A stretch of 64,000 bases of DNA from Tabrizicola sp. TH137 (GCF_002855575.1 NZ_PKRQ01000007.1:176790-240789), one strand, 5' to 3'. Counted from the stretch's first letter, positions 1 to 8,988 are shown. Made by a program: numbers and translations. Notes: generated by a model not told the origin, from the sequence alone.

Positions 1-1252
1 CGCCCTTGCGGTAGTTCTGGATGGCATCCTCGCCGCGCTGATCCCAGGACAGGTCGGACAGGTGCACCATGCCGTCGATATCGTTGTCGAGGCCGACGAA
101 CAGACCGAATTCGGTGATGTTCTTGACTTCGCCTTCGATGGTCGATCCCACCGGGTGGCTTTCCGCAAAGACTTCCCACGGATTGCGCATCGTCTGCTTC
201 AGGCCCAGCGACACGCGGCGCTTGGCGCTGTCGATCTCCAGCACCATCACATCCACTTCCTGCGAGGTGGAGACGATCTTGCCGGGATGCACGTTCTTCT
301 TGGTCCAGCTCATTTCCGAAACATGGACCAGACCTTCGACACCGGCTTCCAGCTCCACGAAGGCGCCGTAATCGGTGATGTTGGTCACGCGGCCCTTGTG
401 GACCGAACCCAGCGGATAGGCGCGCTCGACCGCATCCCACGGATCGGCCTGAAGCTGCTTCATGCCAAGGCTGATGCGATGCGTGTCCTTGTTGATCTTG
501 ATGACCTGAACCTTCACCGTCTCGCCGATCGACAGGATCTCCGACGGGTGGTTCACACGGCGCCAGGCCATGTCGGTGACATGGAGCAGGCCATCGACGC
601 CGCCCAGGTCAACGAAGGCACCGTATTCGGTGATGTTCTTGACCACGCCATCCACGACCTGACCTTCGGTAAGGTTCGAGATGACCTCGGCGCGCTGTTC
701 CGCACGGCTCTCTTCCAGGATGGCGCGGCGCGACACGACGATATTGCCGCGGCGACGGTCCATCTTCAGGATCTGGAAGGGCTGCTTCATGCCCATCAGG
801 GGGCCGGCATCGCGCACGGGGCGCACATCGACCTGCGAACCGGGCAGGAAGGCCACGGCACCGCCCAGATCGACGGTAAAGCCGCCCTTCACGCGGCCGA
901 AGATCGCGCCTTCGACGCGGGTCTCGGCGGCATAGGCCTTTTCCAGACGATCCCAGGCTTCCTCGCGGCGGGCCTTCTCGCGGCTGATGACAGCCTCACC
1001 GCGGGCATTCTCCACGCGGTCCAGATAGACCTCGACCTCATCGCCCACATTGATATTGGGCTGTTCGCCGGGGTTGGCAAATTCCTTCAGGTCGATGCGG
1101 CCTTCCATCTTGTAGCCCACATCGACGATGGCCTGGCCCGCCTCGATGGCGATGACCTTGCCTTTGACAACCGTTCCCTCTTCGGGGGTGTCAATCTCGA
1201 AGCTCTCCTTCAGAAGGGCTTCGAATTCTTCCATAGCGTTTTTCGCGCACAT
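1..1252 (-). CDS. rpsA: 30S ribosomal protein S1 (C-terminus beyond window)
   Basis: Ribosomal protein S1 binds mRNA and helps load it on the 30S subunit. About 417 residues are visible; the 3' end lies outside the window. Reading the minus strand gives successive S1 RNA-binding repeats with typical patterns such as EGAIFGRVKGGFTVDLGG, VKNITEYGAFVDLGGVDGLLH and VTNITDYGAFVELEAGVEGL. I place the start at ATG 1252 (MCAKNAMEEF) because AAGGA lies 10 bases upstream; an in-frame ATG at 1273 would add seven residues but has no obvious ribosome binding site. In related bacteria rpsA usually follows cmk directly; here about 3.7 kb of accessory genes lie between. The 247 bases upstream (1253-1499) are the likely promoter and leader; I see no clear structure there. 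Confidence 0.96.
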   Translation of the reverse strand, partial: MCAKNAMEEFEALLKESFEIDTPEEGTVVKGKVIAIEAGQAIVDVGYKMEGRIDLKEFANPGEQPNINVGDEVEVYLDRVENARGEAVISREKARREEAWDRLEKAYAAETRVEGAIFGRVKGGFTVDLGGAVAFLPGSQVDVRPVRDAGPLMGMKQPFQILKMDRRRGNIVVSRRAILEESRAEQRAEVISNLTEGQVVDGVVKNITEYGAFVDLGGVDGLLHVTDMAWRRVNHPSEILSIGETVKVQVIKINKDTHRISLGMKQLQADPWDAVERAYPLGSVHKGRVTNITDYGAFVELEAGVEGLVHVSEMSWTKKNVHPGKIVSTSQEVDVMVLEIDSAKRRVSLGLKQTMRNPWEVFAESHPVGSTIEGEVKNITEFGLFVGLDNDIDGMVHLSDLSWDQRGEDAIQNYRKG

Positions 1253-1499
1253 ATGCAGTTCGTCCTTTGTCATGGTTTTCCGGCCATGCGGTTGTCTCCG
1301 CAGGTCTTTCGCTGGCCCCTCTGGAAAAACCGCGCACGCCCGGAAAACCGGAAGCACCGCGACTCTGCCGTCAGGATTGGGGGCCTATAGTCTCTCAGGC
1401 TTTGGAAAACAAGCGCGAAGCGCCATCGCAGGCCGGGAACGGCCATACCCGCCCCCGGTCCACGTCACAGGGGCGGCACCATTCCTGCCGCCCGTCCGC

Positions 1500-1889
1500 T
1501 CACCCGCCGCGACGCGCGGCCTCGAAATCGGCGCGTAAGGGCGCCGTGTCGTAGATGATGGTCATGGAGGTGAAGGCTTGACCATCCGGTGCCAAATCAA
1601 ACACGTCCACGCATTCAAAGGCCACGACCTTGCCTGTGGACAGCGTCCAACGATACCGGAAATGCAAGGCAACCGCCTCACCAGAGGCAGAACTATCGAA
1701 AATGTTTATGAGAGTTGTTTCGGACCGGTTCGTATCGGCAAAAAGTTCGGCATAGAACGCGCGCGCGGGGCGCGTTCCGTAAAGCGGCGACACGATGGAC
1801 GCATCTGGCGTGAAGAGTGCGTAGACACCCTCCAGATCCCCCGTATTGAGGGCATGAAGATAGCGGTGGCAGAGGTCTCGAGCAGTCAT
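1500..1889 (-). CDS. NTF2-like / SnoaL-type small protein
   Basis: A 129-residue protein with the look of the nuclear transport factor 2 fold: an N-terminal helix (LCHRYLHALNTGDLEGVYAL), then FTPDASIVSPLYG and a beta-rich second half ending in DFEAARRGG. This fold serves both small enzymes (ketosteroid isomerase and SnoaL types) and binding proteins, so no reaction can be assigned. No signal peptide or membrane segment. It stands alone between rpsA and a hairpin-containing gap. Family level is reasonably likely; function unknown. Confidence 0.7.
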   Translation of the reverse strand: MTARDLCHRYLHALNTGDLEGVYALFTPDASIVSPLYGTRPARAFYAELFADTNRSETTLINIFDSSASGEAVALHFRYRWTLSTGKVVAFECVDVFDLAPDGQAFTSMTIIYDTAPLRADFEAARRGG

Positions 1890-2218
1890 TTGCTTTTCCT
1901 TTCTTGGCCGACCCGGACGCCTTCGAAGGAAAAGCCGCCCTACCGGGGGCGGCTACTCTGATCCATGAGCATCACGAGGCCGCCGTCAGGAACGGCGGTA
2001 GTACGACGATGCGTGTTGCAACATGATCATCGATACTGGCTAGCCCAAGACCGGGGCACTGTCAAAACCCTTCCTCCCCCCTCCACCATCCTCCACCACC
2101 CCCTCCCGACCCTAACGCGATGGCGTTTCCAACCGTCTTTAGGGTCTGACAAGACCTGAACCGCCATGACGCGAAAGGGTCCGGCCCCGCCGGATCGCCT
2201 TCCAGACGGAGAGATGCC
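1890..2218. other. Intergenic gap with two hairpins, no gene seen
   Basis: This 329-base stretch separates two divergently read genes (1500-1889 minus, 2219-2569 plus), so it should hold both promoters. I see no convincing coding region. It contains two perfect inverted repeats: 1933-1954 (AGCCGCCC / GGGCGGCT, 6-base loop) and 1980-1998 (CCGCCGT / ACGGCGG, 5-base loop), then a pyrimidine-rich stretch near 2065-2110. Confidence 0.6.
1933..1954 (-). repeat. GTAGGGCGG-type palindrome
   Basis: Eight-base perfect arms around a six-base loop. On the minus strand it contains GTAGGGCGGC and is followed by TTTT, so it could act as a weak terminator. The same GTAGGGCGG core recurs at 3861-3881 and, on the minus strand, at 9492-9528, suggesting an interspersed palindrome family. 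Confidence 0.5.
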
Positions 2219-2569
2219 GTGAACCTGTACCACTGCCTGATCGAACTGCGCCCCGAGGCCCGCGCCCTCTCCTTCGCCCATGCCGTGGGCCTCTGGCTCA
2301 ATCATCTGACCAAGCTGGAACTGGTCTCCGACTGGCGCCTGCTACGCCGCAAATTCGGCCTCGCCTCCGGGCGCCATACCGATTTCGTCCTTGAAATCGA
2401 AATCGAAGGCATGGCCGCCCTCGACACCGCCTTCACCGCCCTTGCCGATGCCGATGCCGATGCGGTGGAGCTTTACGAGAAAATGCATGCCATGATCGAA
2501 ACCGTCGAAATCGGCCTCTACCGCCCCTATCCCGACCCTTCGCAACGCGAACGCATCGCGCTGATCTGA
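2219..2569 (+). CDS. Conserved hypothetical protein (DUF6614-like)
   Basis: A 116-residue soluble protein starting at GTG 2219, chosen because GGAGAG lies a few bases upstream. It reads MNLYHCLIELRPEARALSFA, then WRLLRRKFGLASGRHTDFVL and ends IGLYRPYPDPSQRERIALI. From memory this matches a small Rhodobacteraceae family of unknown function (DUF6614). Acidic, with no transmembrane segment and no recognisable catalytic motif. It stands alone, with a minus-strand hydrolase gene immediately downstream and convergent. Confidence 0.7.
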   Translation: MNLYHCLIELRPEARALSFAHAVGLWLNHLTKLELVSDWRLLRRKFGLASGRHTDFVLEIEIEGMAALDTAFTALADADADAVELYEKMHAMIETVEIGLYRPYPDPSQRERIALI

Positions 2570-2602
2570 CGCCCCCTTCCCAGGCCCGCCGCAAAGGCCG
2601 GA

Positions 2603-3421
2603 TCACCGCCCCCACAGGGTCTTCAGAACGGCCGCCACCAGCACCTCCGGCCGGTCCTCCTGCACCAGATGCCCGGCATCGGCCACCGGCACGACAGGAC
2701 GGTCAGAGATCAGGGCCGCCAGCCTTTCTCCCGTCTCAATGGGAATCCACCCATCCTCCCGCCCCCAAAGAACGGTCACCGGGCAATCCAGCCTGTCATA
2801 CAGCCCTTCGACCTCATCGGTGAACCGCTGGTCCATCTGCGCAATCTGCCGGTAAAAGGCAGCCTGCCCCGCCTGCCCCAGCCATGGCGCGCTGTAGATG
2901 TCCAAGGCCTCCGCCGACAGGGGCTTGTACGCTGCGGTCTGCAAATAGGCCCGCAACAGCGCCCGGTGCATATAGTCCGGCATCCCGCTGAAGGCCGCCT
3001 CATGGCGGCGCACATGCTGCACGAAGGGCGATCCCCAGGGGGCAAGCGCAACCGCGTCAACGATCGTCAACGAGCCATAGCGGAGCCGGTTCAGATACCA
3101 GCCGCGCAGGGCCGTCGCGCCACCGAAGTCATGCGCCAGAACATCGGGCCGTTCCAGACCCCATTCCGCAAAGAGGGCGGCCAGAACCCTGTTCTGCACG
3201 GCCAGCGACACGTCCTGACCCTCGCGCATCTCGGACAGGCCATAGCCGACCAGATCAAAGTAATAGACCGTCCGGCGGTCGGCGAATTCCGGCACGATCC
3301 GCCGCCAGACCTGCGATGAAAACGGGGTGCCATGGATCGCCACCAGCGGCGGCCCCTGCCCGATCCTGCCCCAGCGCACGGCATTGCCCTCGATGATCGT
3401 GGAATTCGGCAGGTCTAGCAT
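2603..3421 (-). CDS. Alpha/beta hydrolase with Asp nucleophile (haloalkane dehalogenase/epoxide hydrolase-like)
   Basis: About 272 residues with a complete alpha/beta hydrolase core: oxyanion motif HGTP, the nucleophile elbow AHDFGGA, an acidic residue in WGREDGWIP and the histidine in DAGHLVQEDRP (residues about 98, 223 and 251). Asp instead of Ser at the elbow is typical of haloalkane dehalogenases and epoxide hydrolases, so C-halogen or epoxide hydrolysis is more likely than ester cleavage; the substrate is unknown. No signal peptide. ATG 3421 is preferred over the GTG at 3424; neither has a clear ribosome binding site. It is divergent from an ArsR-type regulator across a near-perfect 30-base palindrome, which probably controls it. 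Confidence 0.85.
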   Translation of the reverse strand: MLDLPNSTIIEGNAVRWGRIGQGPPLVAIHGTPFSSQVWRRIVPEFADRRTVYYFDLVGYGLSEMREGQDVSLAVQNRVLAALFAEWGLERPDVLAHDFGGATALRGWYLNRLRYGSLTIVDAVALAPWGSPFVQHVRRHEAAFSGMPDYMHRALLRAYLQTAAYKPLSAEALDIYSAPWLGQAGQAAFYRQIAQMDQRFTDEVEGLYDRLDCPVTVLWGREDGWIPIETGERLAALISDRPVVPVADAGHLVQEDRPEVLVAAVLKTLWGR

Positions 3422-3431
3422 CACGGCGACT

Positions 3432-3461
3432 CATATTGTCATTTAGCTAAATGACGATATG
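3432..3461. promoter_or_regulatory. 30-bp operator-like palindrome between hydrolase and ArsR-type gene
   Basis: CATAT-T-GTCATTTAG / CTAAATGAC-G-ATATG: 15-base arms with a single mismatched pair and no spacer. It begins 11 bases before the hydrolase start and overlaps the first codon of the regulator at 3459. The core CATTTAGCTAAATG is AT-rich in a GC-rich region. Likely the operator of the adjacent winged-helix regulator, controlling both divergent genes including itself. Confidence 0.75.
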
Positions 3462-3794
3462 ATGGAAGGCATGGACAGATCAACGCAAATCCGGGCGATG
3501 GCCAGCGAACAGCGCCTGCTGATCCTTCGCCTCCTCGCCGCGCCGGAAGACCATTTCGGCCACCAATGGTCCGCCGATCCTGTCGCCTTCGGCGTCTGCA
3601 TGACCCTCATCGCCGAGGCGCTGAAGATTGCCCAGCCGACCGCCAGCCGACATATCGACATTCTCCGGCAGGCAGGCTTCATCTCGGTGCGAAGGCACCT
3701 GAAATGGTCCTATTGCAAACGCGACGAAGCGGCGATCGGCGAATATCTCACCTGGTTGGGACGCGAAATCTCGGCCGCTGCGCCAGTCCGGTAA
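3459..3794 (+). CDS. ArsR-type winged-helix transcriptional regulator
   Basis: A 111-residue DNA-binding protein. The helix-turn-helix is IAEALKIAQPTASRHIDIL, followed by the wing LRQAGFISVRRHLKWSYCKRDE. ArsR-family repressors usually respond to metals or small molecules; an ELCVC-type metal site is not evident, so a small-molecule signal is more likely. In-frame ATGs lie at 3459, 3462 and 3471. None has well-spaced Shine-Dalgarno sequence and the first overlaps the palindrome, so the transcript may be leaderless or nearly so. Divergent from the hydrolase it probably regulates. Confidence 0.85.
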   Translation: MMEGMDRSTQIRAMASEQRLLILRLLAAPEDHFGHQWSADPVAFGVCMTLIAEALKIAQPTASRHIDILRQAGFISVRRHLKWSYCKRDEAAIGEYLTWLGREISAAAPVR

Positions 3795-4191
3795 ACCCGT
3801 CCCCGCGCCGCCCCCCCGAAAACACGGTCCGACTCCGGCCCACGCCCCCCACCGCACCCGTAGGGCGGGGGTCTCCCCGCCAAAACCCAAGGCATCCATA
3901 GGCCGGGGGTCTCCCCGCCACAACCACGCGCCCCTGACCGAAACCAACCGCTCCGGCCGCAAGGTCCCGCGCTCCCTGATCCCGATGGCCTGGCCCGGGG
4001 ATCCATCATCACATCCGGGGCGGGGTCGCCCCTCTGTGCACCCCCGCACCCTTAACCAGCAATCCCACCACCACCCTGCCCGAATTTGTATGTACACTTG
4101 TCTGCACAGAATGCGGCACAACATGCGGCACAGTCGCGAACGGCAGTTCCCGCCAAATTCCCCAGCGCGGACAAAGCTTAACGCCCGCCCG
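3795..4191. other. Convergent intergenic gap with palindromic repeats
   Basis: 397 bases between the ends of the ArsR-type gene and the SDR gene. No supported gene. It holds two copies of a GGGGGTCTCCCCGCC palindrome (3861-3881 and about 3899-3919). Near 4087-4135 a patch of lower GC has TGTATGTACACTTG and two copies of ATGCGGCACA, possibly a relic of a regulatory region. A hydrophilic open frame runs through this region but shows no protein-like composition. Confidence 0.5.
3861..3919. repeat. Two GTAGGGCGGGGGTCTCCCCGCC-like palindromes
   Basis: First copy: GGCGGGG (3864-3870), loop GTCT, CCCCGCC (3875-3881), preceded by GTA. Second copy at 3899-3919 is similar (ATAGGCCGGGGGTCTCCCCGCC) with one arm degraded. 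They resemble GC palindromes scattered between genes in Rhodobacteraceae and may terminate the two converging transcripts. Confidence 0.55.
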
Positions 4192-4968
4192 TCAGGGCAT
4201 CAATTGCCCGCCATTCACCTCGATCACCTGCCCCACGACGTAGCCAGACAGCGAAGCGCAGGCCAGAAACAGATAGGCCCCCACGCAATCCTCCGCTGTG
4301 CCCAGCCGCCCGGCCGGGATCGTGGCAAGCTGCGCCTGCAACTGCGCCTCGGTCGAATAACGCTCGTGAAACGGCGTGGTGATCACCCCCGGCGCCACGG
4401 CATTCACGCGAATTCCGAAGGGAATCAACTCCTTGGCCATCCCCCGCGTCACGTTGTGAACAAAGGCCTTGGACGATCCGTAAAGCCCCGCCCCGCCCGA
4501 CGCGCCATTCCGCGCGGCGACCGAGGTGGTGCTGATGATGAACCCGCCCCCCGCCGCCTTCAATGGCGCGACAGCGGCCTGTGACGCCACCACCACCGAC
4601 CGCGCGTTCAGGTCCATGATCTCGTCATAATCCCGTTCGGAAACATCGGCATAGGGCACCCGCCGCACCATCCCGCCCGCATTGTTCACCAACCCATCCA
4701 GCCGCCCGAAAGCCGCCACCGCCTGCTCCACCGCCGACCTGGCCCCCGCCCCGGTGGATATGTCGGCCCGGATCAGAACCGCCTCGCCCCCCGCCGCGCC
4801 GATCTCGTAAGCCACGGCTTTCGCAGCCTCTTCCGATGCGTTGTAATGCAGCCCCACCCGCGCGCCCTGCGCGGCGAATGCCCGCGCCAGCGCCGCCCCG
4901 ATGCCCGTGGAGGCCCCGGTGATCAGCACGGCCTTCCCCTTCAGTTCCGGCAACCGCATCCCTGTCAT
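4192..4968 (-). CDS. SDR family oxidoreductase
   Basis: A 258-residue classical short-chain dehydrogenase/reductase. The cofactor site is TGASTGIG near the N-terminus, LVNNAGG follows mid-protein, the catalytic Ser lies in [10 protein letters not shown], the Tyr/Lys pair is YGSSK, and the C-terminus ends [17 protein letters not shown]. Such enzymes use NAD(P)(H) on alcohol or keto groups; the glucose/3-oxoacyl-ACP reductase-like type is plausible but the substrate is unknown. Start ATG 4968 has GGAGG seven bases upstream. It overlaps the cmk stop codon by four bases (ATGA), so it is translationally coupled to cmk. Confidence 0.92.
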   Translation of the reverse strand: MTGMRLPELKGKAVLITGASTGIGAALARAFAAQGARVGLHYNASEEAAKAVAYEIGAAGGEAVLIRADISTGAGARSAVEQAVAAFGRLDGLVNNAGGMVRRVPYADVSERDYDEIMDLNARSVVVASQAAVAPLKAAGGGFIISTTSVAARNGASGGAGLYGSSKAFVHNVTRGMAKELIPFGIRVNAVAPGVITTPFHERYSTEAQLQAQLATIPAGRLGTAEDCVGAYLFLACASLSGYVVGQVIEVNGGQLMP

Positions 4969-5558
4969 CCCCGCCCCTCCAAGGCCCGTTCCACCACCGC
5001 GATGGCCCGCGCCACCGCCGCCTCCACCGTCATCTCGCTGGTATCCAAAACCACCGCATCCGCCGCCGCCCTCAGCGGCGCATCCGCCCGCCCCATGTCG
5101 CGCGCATCCCGCTCCCGCACCTCGGCCAGCACAAGCGCTTGATCCCCGCCCACTTCCAGCCACCGCCTATGGGCGCGCACCTCCGGCGAGGCGGTCACAT
5201 AGAGCTTCACCTCCGCCTCCGGACAGATCACCGTCCCGATGTCCCGTCCATCCAGCACCGCGCCCCCCTCGGCTCGCGCAAAGCGCCGCTGGAACTCCAC
5301 CAGCGCCGCCCGCACCTCGGGAATGACCGCCACCCTTGATGCCGCCTGCCCCGCCTCCAGCGACCGCAGGTCCCCCCGTTCCAGATCGCCCGGCACCAGC
5401 CCGACCGCCGCCGCCACAGGGTCCCCCCCCTTGGCCCCGACCGCCCGATAGAGCAATCCGGTATCCAGATGCGCAAACCCGAACCGCGCCGCCAGGGCCC
5501 GCCCGATCGTCCCCTTCCCCGCCGCCGCAGGCCCGTCGATCGCCACCGTGAAGATCAC
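4965..5558 (-). CDS. cmk: Cytidylate kinase
   Basis: Phosphorylates CMP and dCMP to the diphosphates with ATP. About 197 residues, shorter than the roughly 225 of E. coli. P-loop GPAAAGKGT near the N-terminus, [11 protein letters not shown] next, and [20 protein letters not shown] in the central part. I choose GTG 5558 (MIFTVAIDG) because AAGGGG lies eight bases upstream and the mature protein begins there; the open frame extends further but without family similarity. It follows aroA, separated by an interspersed repeat, and is coupled to the downstream SDR gene. Confidence 0.95.
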   Translation of the reverse strand: MIFTVAIDGPAAAGKGTIGRALAARFGFAHLDTGLLYRAVGAKGGDPVAAAVGLVPGDLERGDLRSLEAGQAASRVAVIPEVRAALVEFQRRFARAEGGAVLDGRDIGTVICPEAEVKLYVTASPEVRAHRRWLEVGGDQALVLAEVRERDARDMGRADAPLRAAADAVVLDTSEMTVEAAVARAIAVVERALEGRG

Positions 5559-5568
5559 CGCCCAAGCC

Positions 5569-5636
5569 CCTTCATCTTGGCCAAAATACTCTCGGGGGGA
5601 GGCCCGCAGGGCCGTGGGGGGCAGACAGCCCCCCGT
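5569..5636 (-). repeat. Interspersed repeat, TTCATCTTGGCC type (copy 1)
   Basis: Begins CCTTCATCTTGGCCAAAATA, then a C/G-rich tail with the stem-loop GGGGGGC-AGACA-GCCCCCC. A second copy with nearly the same head and a matching GC hairpin occurs at 13818-13866. Here it sits between aroA and cmk; read on the minus strand it ends AGATGAAGGGG just before the cmk start, so the element supplies the cmk ribosome binding site. Confidence 0.7.
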
Positions 5637-5646
5637 CCCCGGCCGA

Positions 5647-6993
5647 TCACCCGCGCGCCAGATCGGCACCCAGACCGGTCATCAACCCTTCAAAGATCGG
5701 GAAAGACGTCAGGATGGGCGAGGCGTCATCCACCGACACTGCCTTCTTCGCCGCCATCCCGCAGACAAGGAAACTCATCGCGATCCGGTGGTCCAGATGC
5801 GTCTTTGCCACCGCCCCACCGGGCACTCCGCCCGCGCCAAGGCCATGGACGATCAGCGTATCCTCATCCTCTTCGACCCGCACCCCACAGGCCTCCAGCC
5901 CCCGCGCCATGGCGTCGATCCGGTCGCTTTCCTTGACCCGCAACTCCTTCACGCCGCGCATCACCGTCGTCCCTTCGGCAAAGGCCGCCACCACCGACAG
6001 GATCGGATATTCGTCGATCATCGACGGTGCGCGCTCTTCCGGCACCTCTATGCCCTTGAGGTTCGGGGAAAACTTCACCCGCAGGTCGGCCACAGGCTCC
6101 CCCCCCTCCTCGCGCGGGTTCTGGAATTCGATCTCGGCCCCCATCTCGACCAGCGTCAGATAAAGCCCGTTCCGCGTCAGGTTCTGGCTCACGCCCGGAA
6201 CCAGGATGTCAGACCCTTCCACGATCAGCGCCGCGCAGGTCGGGAAGGCCGCCGAAGACGGGTCACGCGGCACGGCCACGGTCTGGGGCCGCAATTCCGG
6301 CCGCCCGGTCAGGGTGATGACATTGCCCTCGGCCGTCTTCTCCACCACCAGTTCCGCGCCGAACCCCAGCAGCATCCGCTCGGAATGGTCGCGCGTGGGT
6401 TCCTTCTCGATCACCACCGTCTGCCCCGGCGCATTCAGCCCCGCCAGCAGCACCGCCGATTTCACCTGCGCGCTCGCCACCGGCAGGGCATAGCGCACCG
6501 GCACCGGGTCCGCCGCCCCCACCACCGTCATCGGCAGCCGCCCGCCCTGCCGCCCAAAGGCCCGCGCGCCAAAGAGCGACAGGGGATCGGTCACCCGCCC
6601 CATCGGCCGCTTGCGCAAACTCGCATCCCCCGTGAAGGTCGCAGTGATGGCCGAGGTCGCCATCGTCCCCATGATCAGCCGCACACCCGTCCCGGAATTG
6701 CCGCAGTCGATCACATCCGCAGGCTCCCGGAACCCGCCCACGCCCACGCCGTTCACCGTCCACTCGCCGGGGGCATGGCGCGTCACCTCGGCCCCGAAGG
6801 CACGCATCGCCTTGGCCGTGTCCAGCACATCCTGCCCTTCCAGAAGGCCTGTCACCTTGGTCTCGCCCACCGCCATGGCCCCAAAGATCAATGCGCGATG
6901 GCTGATCGACTTGTCCCCCGGCACCTCCGCCGTCCCGGAAAGAGGCCCGGATTTGCGGGCGGTCATCGGTTGCGCTTCGCCGTGGCCGGACAT
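5647..6993 (-). CDS. aroA: 3-phosphoshikimate 1-carboxyvinyltransferase (EPSP synthase)
   Basis: Sixth step of the shikimate pathway, joining phosphoenolpyruvate to shikimate-3-phosphate. 448 residues. Motifs: [10 protein letters not shown] at the substrate site, [37 protein letters not shown], and [16 protein letters not shown] with VKESDRI. The wording is of the class II (CP4-like) group rather than the E. coli class. At the position where CP4 enzyme has Ala100 (NAATG) this protein has Gly (NSGTG). Start ATG 6993 has GGGAG six to seven bases upstream. Divergent from the Tat-exported hydrolase; upstream of cmk in the same direction. Confidence 0.96.
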   Translation of the reverse strand: MSGHGEAQPMTARKSGPLSGTAEVPGDKSISHRALIFGAMAVGETKVTGLLEGQDVLDTAKAMRAFGAEVTRHAPGEWTVNGVGVGGFREPADVIDCGNSGTGVRLIMGTMATSAITATFTGDASLRKRPMGRVTDPLSLFGARAFGRQGGRLPMTVVGAADPVPVRYALPVASAQVKSAVLLAGLNAPGQTVVIEKEPTRDHSERMLLGFGAELVVEKTAEGNVITLTGRPELRPQTVAVPRDPSSAAFPTCAALIVEGSDILVPGVSQNLTRNGLYLTLVEMGAEIEFQNPREEGGEPVADLRVKFSPNLKGIEVPEERAPSMIDEYPILSVVAAFAEGTTVMRGVKELRVKESDRIDAMARGLEACGVRVEEDEDTLIVHGLGAGGVPGGAVAKTHLDHRIAMSFLVCGMAAKKAVSVDDASPILTSFPIFEGLMTGLGADLARG

Positions 6994-7130
6994 CGTGATC
7001 TCCCTGTCATTCCGGCCCGCCTGATAGCGCAAGCAAGAGGGCCGGTCCATGCCCCGCGCAAGACGCCAGAGGCAAAGCCGCAAGATCACGCAAGGGTTGA
7101 AGACCGCGAAACAGATCGCATATCCGAAAG

Positions 7131-8192
7131 ATGAACCGTCGCCGCTTCCTCACCCGGACCGCCCTCCTCGCCACAGGCGCGGCCGCCGCCGCAACCGGAG
7201 CCTTTGCCCTGTCCCCCACCCGCAACCGCTATTATCAGGGTCCTCCGGGGCCGAATTTCGACGGCACCCGCTTCTTCAATCCCGGCGGCAGCCCACCCAA
7301 GGGCTTTGCCGATCTGCTGAAATGGCAGGCGGGCGGGGGCCGGGCAAAATGGCCTGAAAGCATCGGCATCCGGCAATCCATCCCCGCGCCCCGCGTGGAC
7401 GACCTGATCGTGACGATGGTCGGCCACGCGACCCTGCTCATACAGGTGGCGGGGCTGAACCTCCTCACCGATCCGGTCTGGTCGGATCGCGCCAGCCCCT
7501 TCTCCTTCGCAGGCCCCCGCCGCGCCACCGCCCCCGGCATAAGGTTCGAGGCCCTGCCGCGCATCGACGCGGTGCTTCTGACCCACAACCATTACGACCA
7601 TCTCGATCTTGAAACCCTGGCCCGCCTCAAACAGGCGCATGACCCGCTGGTCATCACGCCCCTCGGCAATGACACGATCGTCAAGGATACCGTTCCCGAC
7701 ATGCGAGTCGCGACCGGCAATTGGGGCCACACCGTTCCCGTCGGCCCGGCCACCGTGCATTTCGAACCCTGCCACCACTGGTCGGCACGCGGCACGCGCG
7801 ACCGCTCCATGGCGCTCTGGTCGGCCTTCCTGATCGACACGCCCGCAGGCCGCATCTTCCATGTCGGCGACACCGGCTTTGATCAGGGCCGCCCCTATCG
7901 CGACCTGCCGCAAAAGCATGGGAAGATCCGCGCGGCCATCCTGCCCGTGGGGGCCTATGAACCCCGCTGGTTCATGCGCGATCAGCATCAGGACCCGGCC
8001 GAGGCGGTGGAAGGCTTCCTCCTCTCCGGCGCATCCCATGCGGTGGGCCACCATTGGGGCACCTTCCAGCTCACGAATGAAGGCCGCGATGCGCCCCCCG
8101 CCGCCCTCGCGGCCGCGCTTGCCGCCAAGGGGATAGGGCCTGACCGCTTCCGCGCACTGGGCCCCGGCGAATGGTGGGCGATCCCGGCTTAA
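7131..8192 (+). CDS. Tat-exported MBL-fold metal-dependent hydrolase
   Basis: 353 residues. It opens with a twin-arginine signal ([20 protein letters not shown]), so it is probably exported folded to the periplasm. The metallo-beta-lactamase fold is shown by THNHYDHLD (metal ligands about 152-157), [18 protein letters not shown] and GHHWGTFQ near the C-terminus. This arrangement resembles the NAPE-phospholipase D/UlaG-like branch; the substrate is unknown, a phosphodiester or lactone being possible. Convergent with trmB: the two stop codons lie in one small palindrome. Confidence 0.88.
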   Translation: MNRRRFLTRTALLATGAAAAATGAFALSPTRNRYYQGPPGPNFDGTRFFNPGGSPPKGFADLLKWQAGGGRAKWPESIGIRQSIPAPRVDDLIVTMVGHATLLIQVAGLNLLTDPVWSDRASPFSFAGPRRATAPGIRFEALPRIDAVLLTHNHYDHLDLETLARLKQAHDPLVITPLGNDTIVKDTVPDMRVATGNWGHTVPVGPATVHFEPCHHWSARGTRDRSMALWSAFLIDTPAGRIFHVGDTGFDQGRPYRDLPQKHGKIRAAILPVGAYEPRWFMRDQHQDPAEAVEGFLLSGASHAVGHHWGTFQLTNEGRDAPPAALAAALAAKGIGPDRFRALGPGEWWAIPA

Positions 8193-8203
8193 CGTTTCGT
8201 TAA
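8189..8203. other. Small palindrome holding both convergent stop codons
   Basis: TTAACG-TTT-CGTTAA. The TAA of the MBL-fold gene (8190-8192, plus) and the TAA of trmB (8200-8202, minus) are both inside it. Too weak for a certain terminator, with no T tract. Confidence 0.4.
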
Positions 8204-8931
8204 CCTTCACCCCGCCGCCGGAAGGTCAGGTAATGCGGCGCCCGCCCCTCACGCAGCGCCTTCTGCTCGTATCGCGTGGAAATCCAGTCCTCCCACGCGC
8301 CCCCCGCCCCGGCCTGCGCCACAAGGTCGAACCCCGCCGCAGGCACCTCTTCCAGTGTCTGGCGCACGTAATCGGGAATATCCGTCGCCACTCGAAACTC
8401 CGCCCCCGGGGCCATCACCCGCGCCAGCGCGCCCAGATAGCCGGGCGTCACGAACCGCCGCCGATGGTGCCGCGCCTTCGGCCAGGGATCGGGATAGTTC
8501 AGGAAACACTTCACGACCGAAGCACCCGGCAGCACATCGAACAGATCGCGCACATCGCCGGGATGGATGCGCAAATTCTCCACCCCCGCCGCGCGTATCT
8601 TGCCCAGCAGCATCGCCACGCCGTTCACGAAGGGCTCGCAGCCGATGATCCCCACTTCAGGGTATCGCGCGGCCATGTGGACCAGATGCTCCCCCCCGCC
8701 GAAACCCACCTCCAGCCAGAGCGGCCGCCCGCCGAACAGCCCCGCCACATCCAGCGCCGCCCGCGACGGGTTCTCCTCCACCGTCACCCCCGCCAGCCGG
8801 ACCTTGCCCAGATCCTCGGCCAGATAGGCCTTCTGGCTGGCCCGCAACGTCTTGCCATGCACGCGCCCATAGAAGTTGCGCCGCGCGGTCAGTGCGGCTG
8901 CGGCGGTATCCTTGGGATCGGTGGTCATCAT
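8200..8931 (-). CDS. trmB: tRNA (guanine-N7-)-methyltransferase
   Basis: Methylates guanine 46 in the variable loop of tRNAs using S-adenosylmethionine. 243 residues. The SAM site is WLEVGFGGGEHLVHMA; CEPFVNG follows, then FLNYPDPWPKARHHRRRF, the family signature, and ATDIPDY in the C-terminal third. Starts at ATG 8931 or 8928 with GAGGAA just upstream. It lies upstream of metK's region in the same orientation as the VOC gene, with 57 bases between trmB and that gene. Confidence 0.96.
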   Translation of the reverse strand: MMTTDPKDTAAAALTARRNFYGRVHGKTLRASQKAYLAEDLGKVRLAGVTVEENPSRAALDVAGLFGGRPLWLEVGFGGGEHLVHMAARYPEVGIIGCEPFVNGVAMLLGKIRAAGVENLRIHPGDVRDLFDVLPGASVVKCFLNYPDPWPKARHHRRRFVTPGYLGALARVMAPGAEFRVATDIPDYVRQTLEEVPAAGFDLVAQAGAGGAWEDWISTRYEQKALREGRAPHYLTFRRRGEG

Positions 8932-8988
8932 CGGCTTCCTCGCAAGGTCGCGCAGCGCCTAGACCCCCACCGCCACGGGGTCAAGCCG

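Noticed and set aside
62..1390. Long plus-strand open frame opposite rpsA
   Set aside because: It is the antisense of S1 repeats; the translation is His/Asp-rich with no family pattern. High GC content keeps antisense frames open.
4087..4135. TGTATGTACACTTG and two ATGCGGCACA copies as an operator or small gene
   Set aside because: They lie between two convergent gene ends with no promoter-dependent gene, and the local frame has no protein-like composition. Kept only as a note on the gap.
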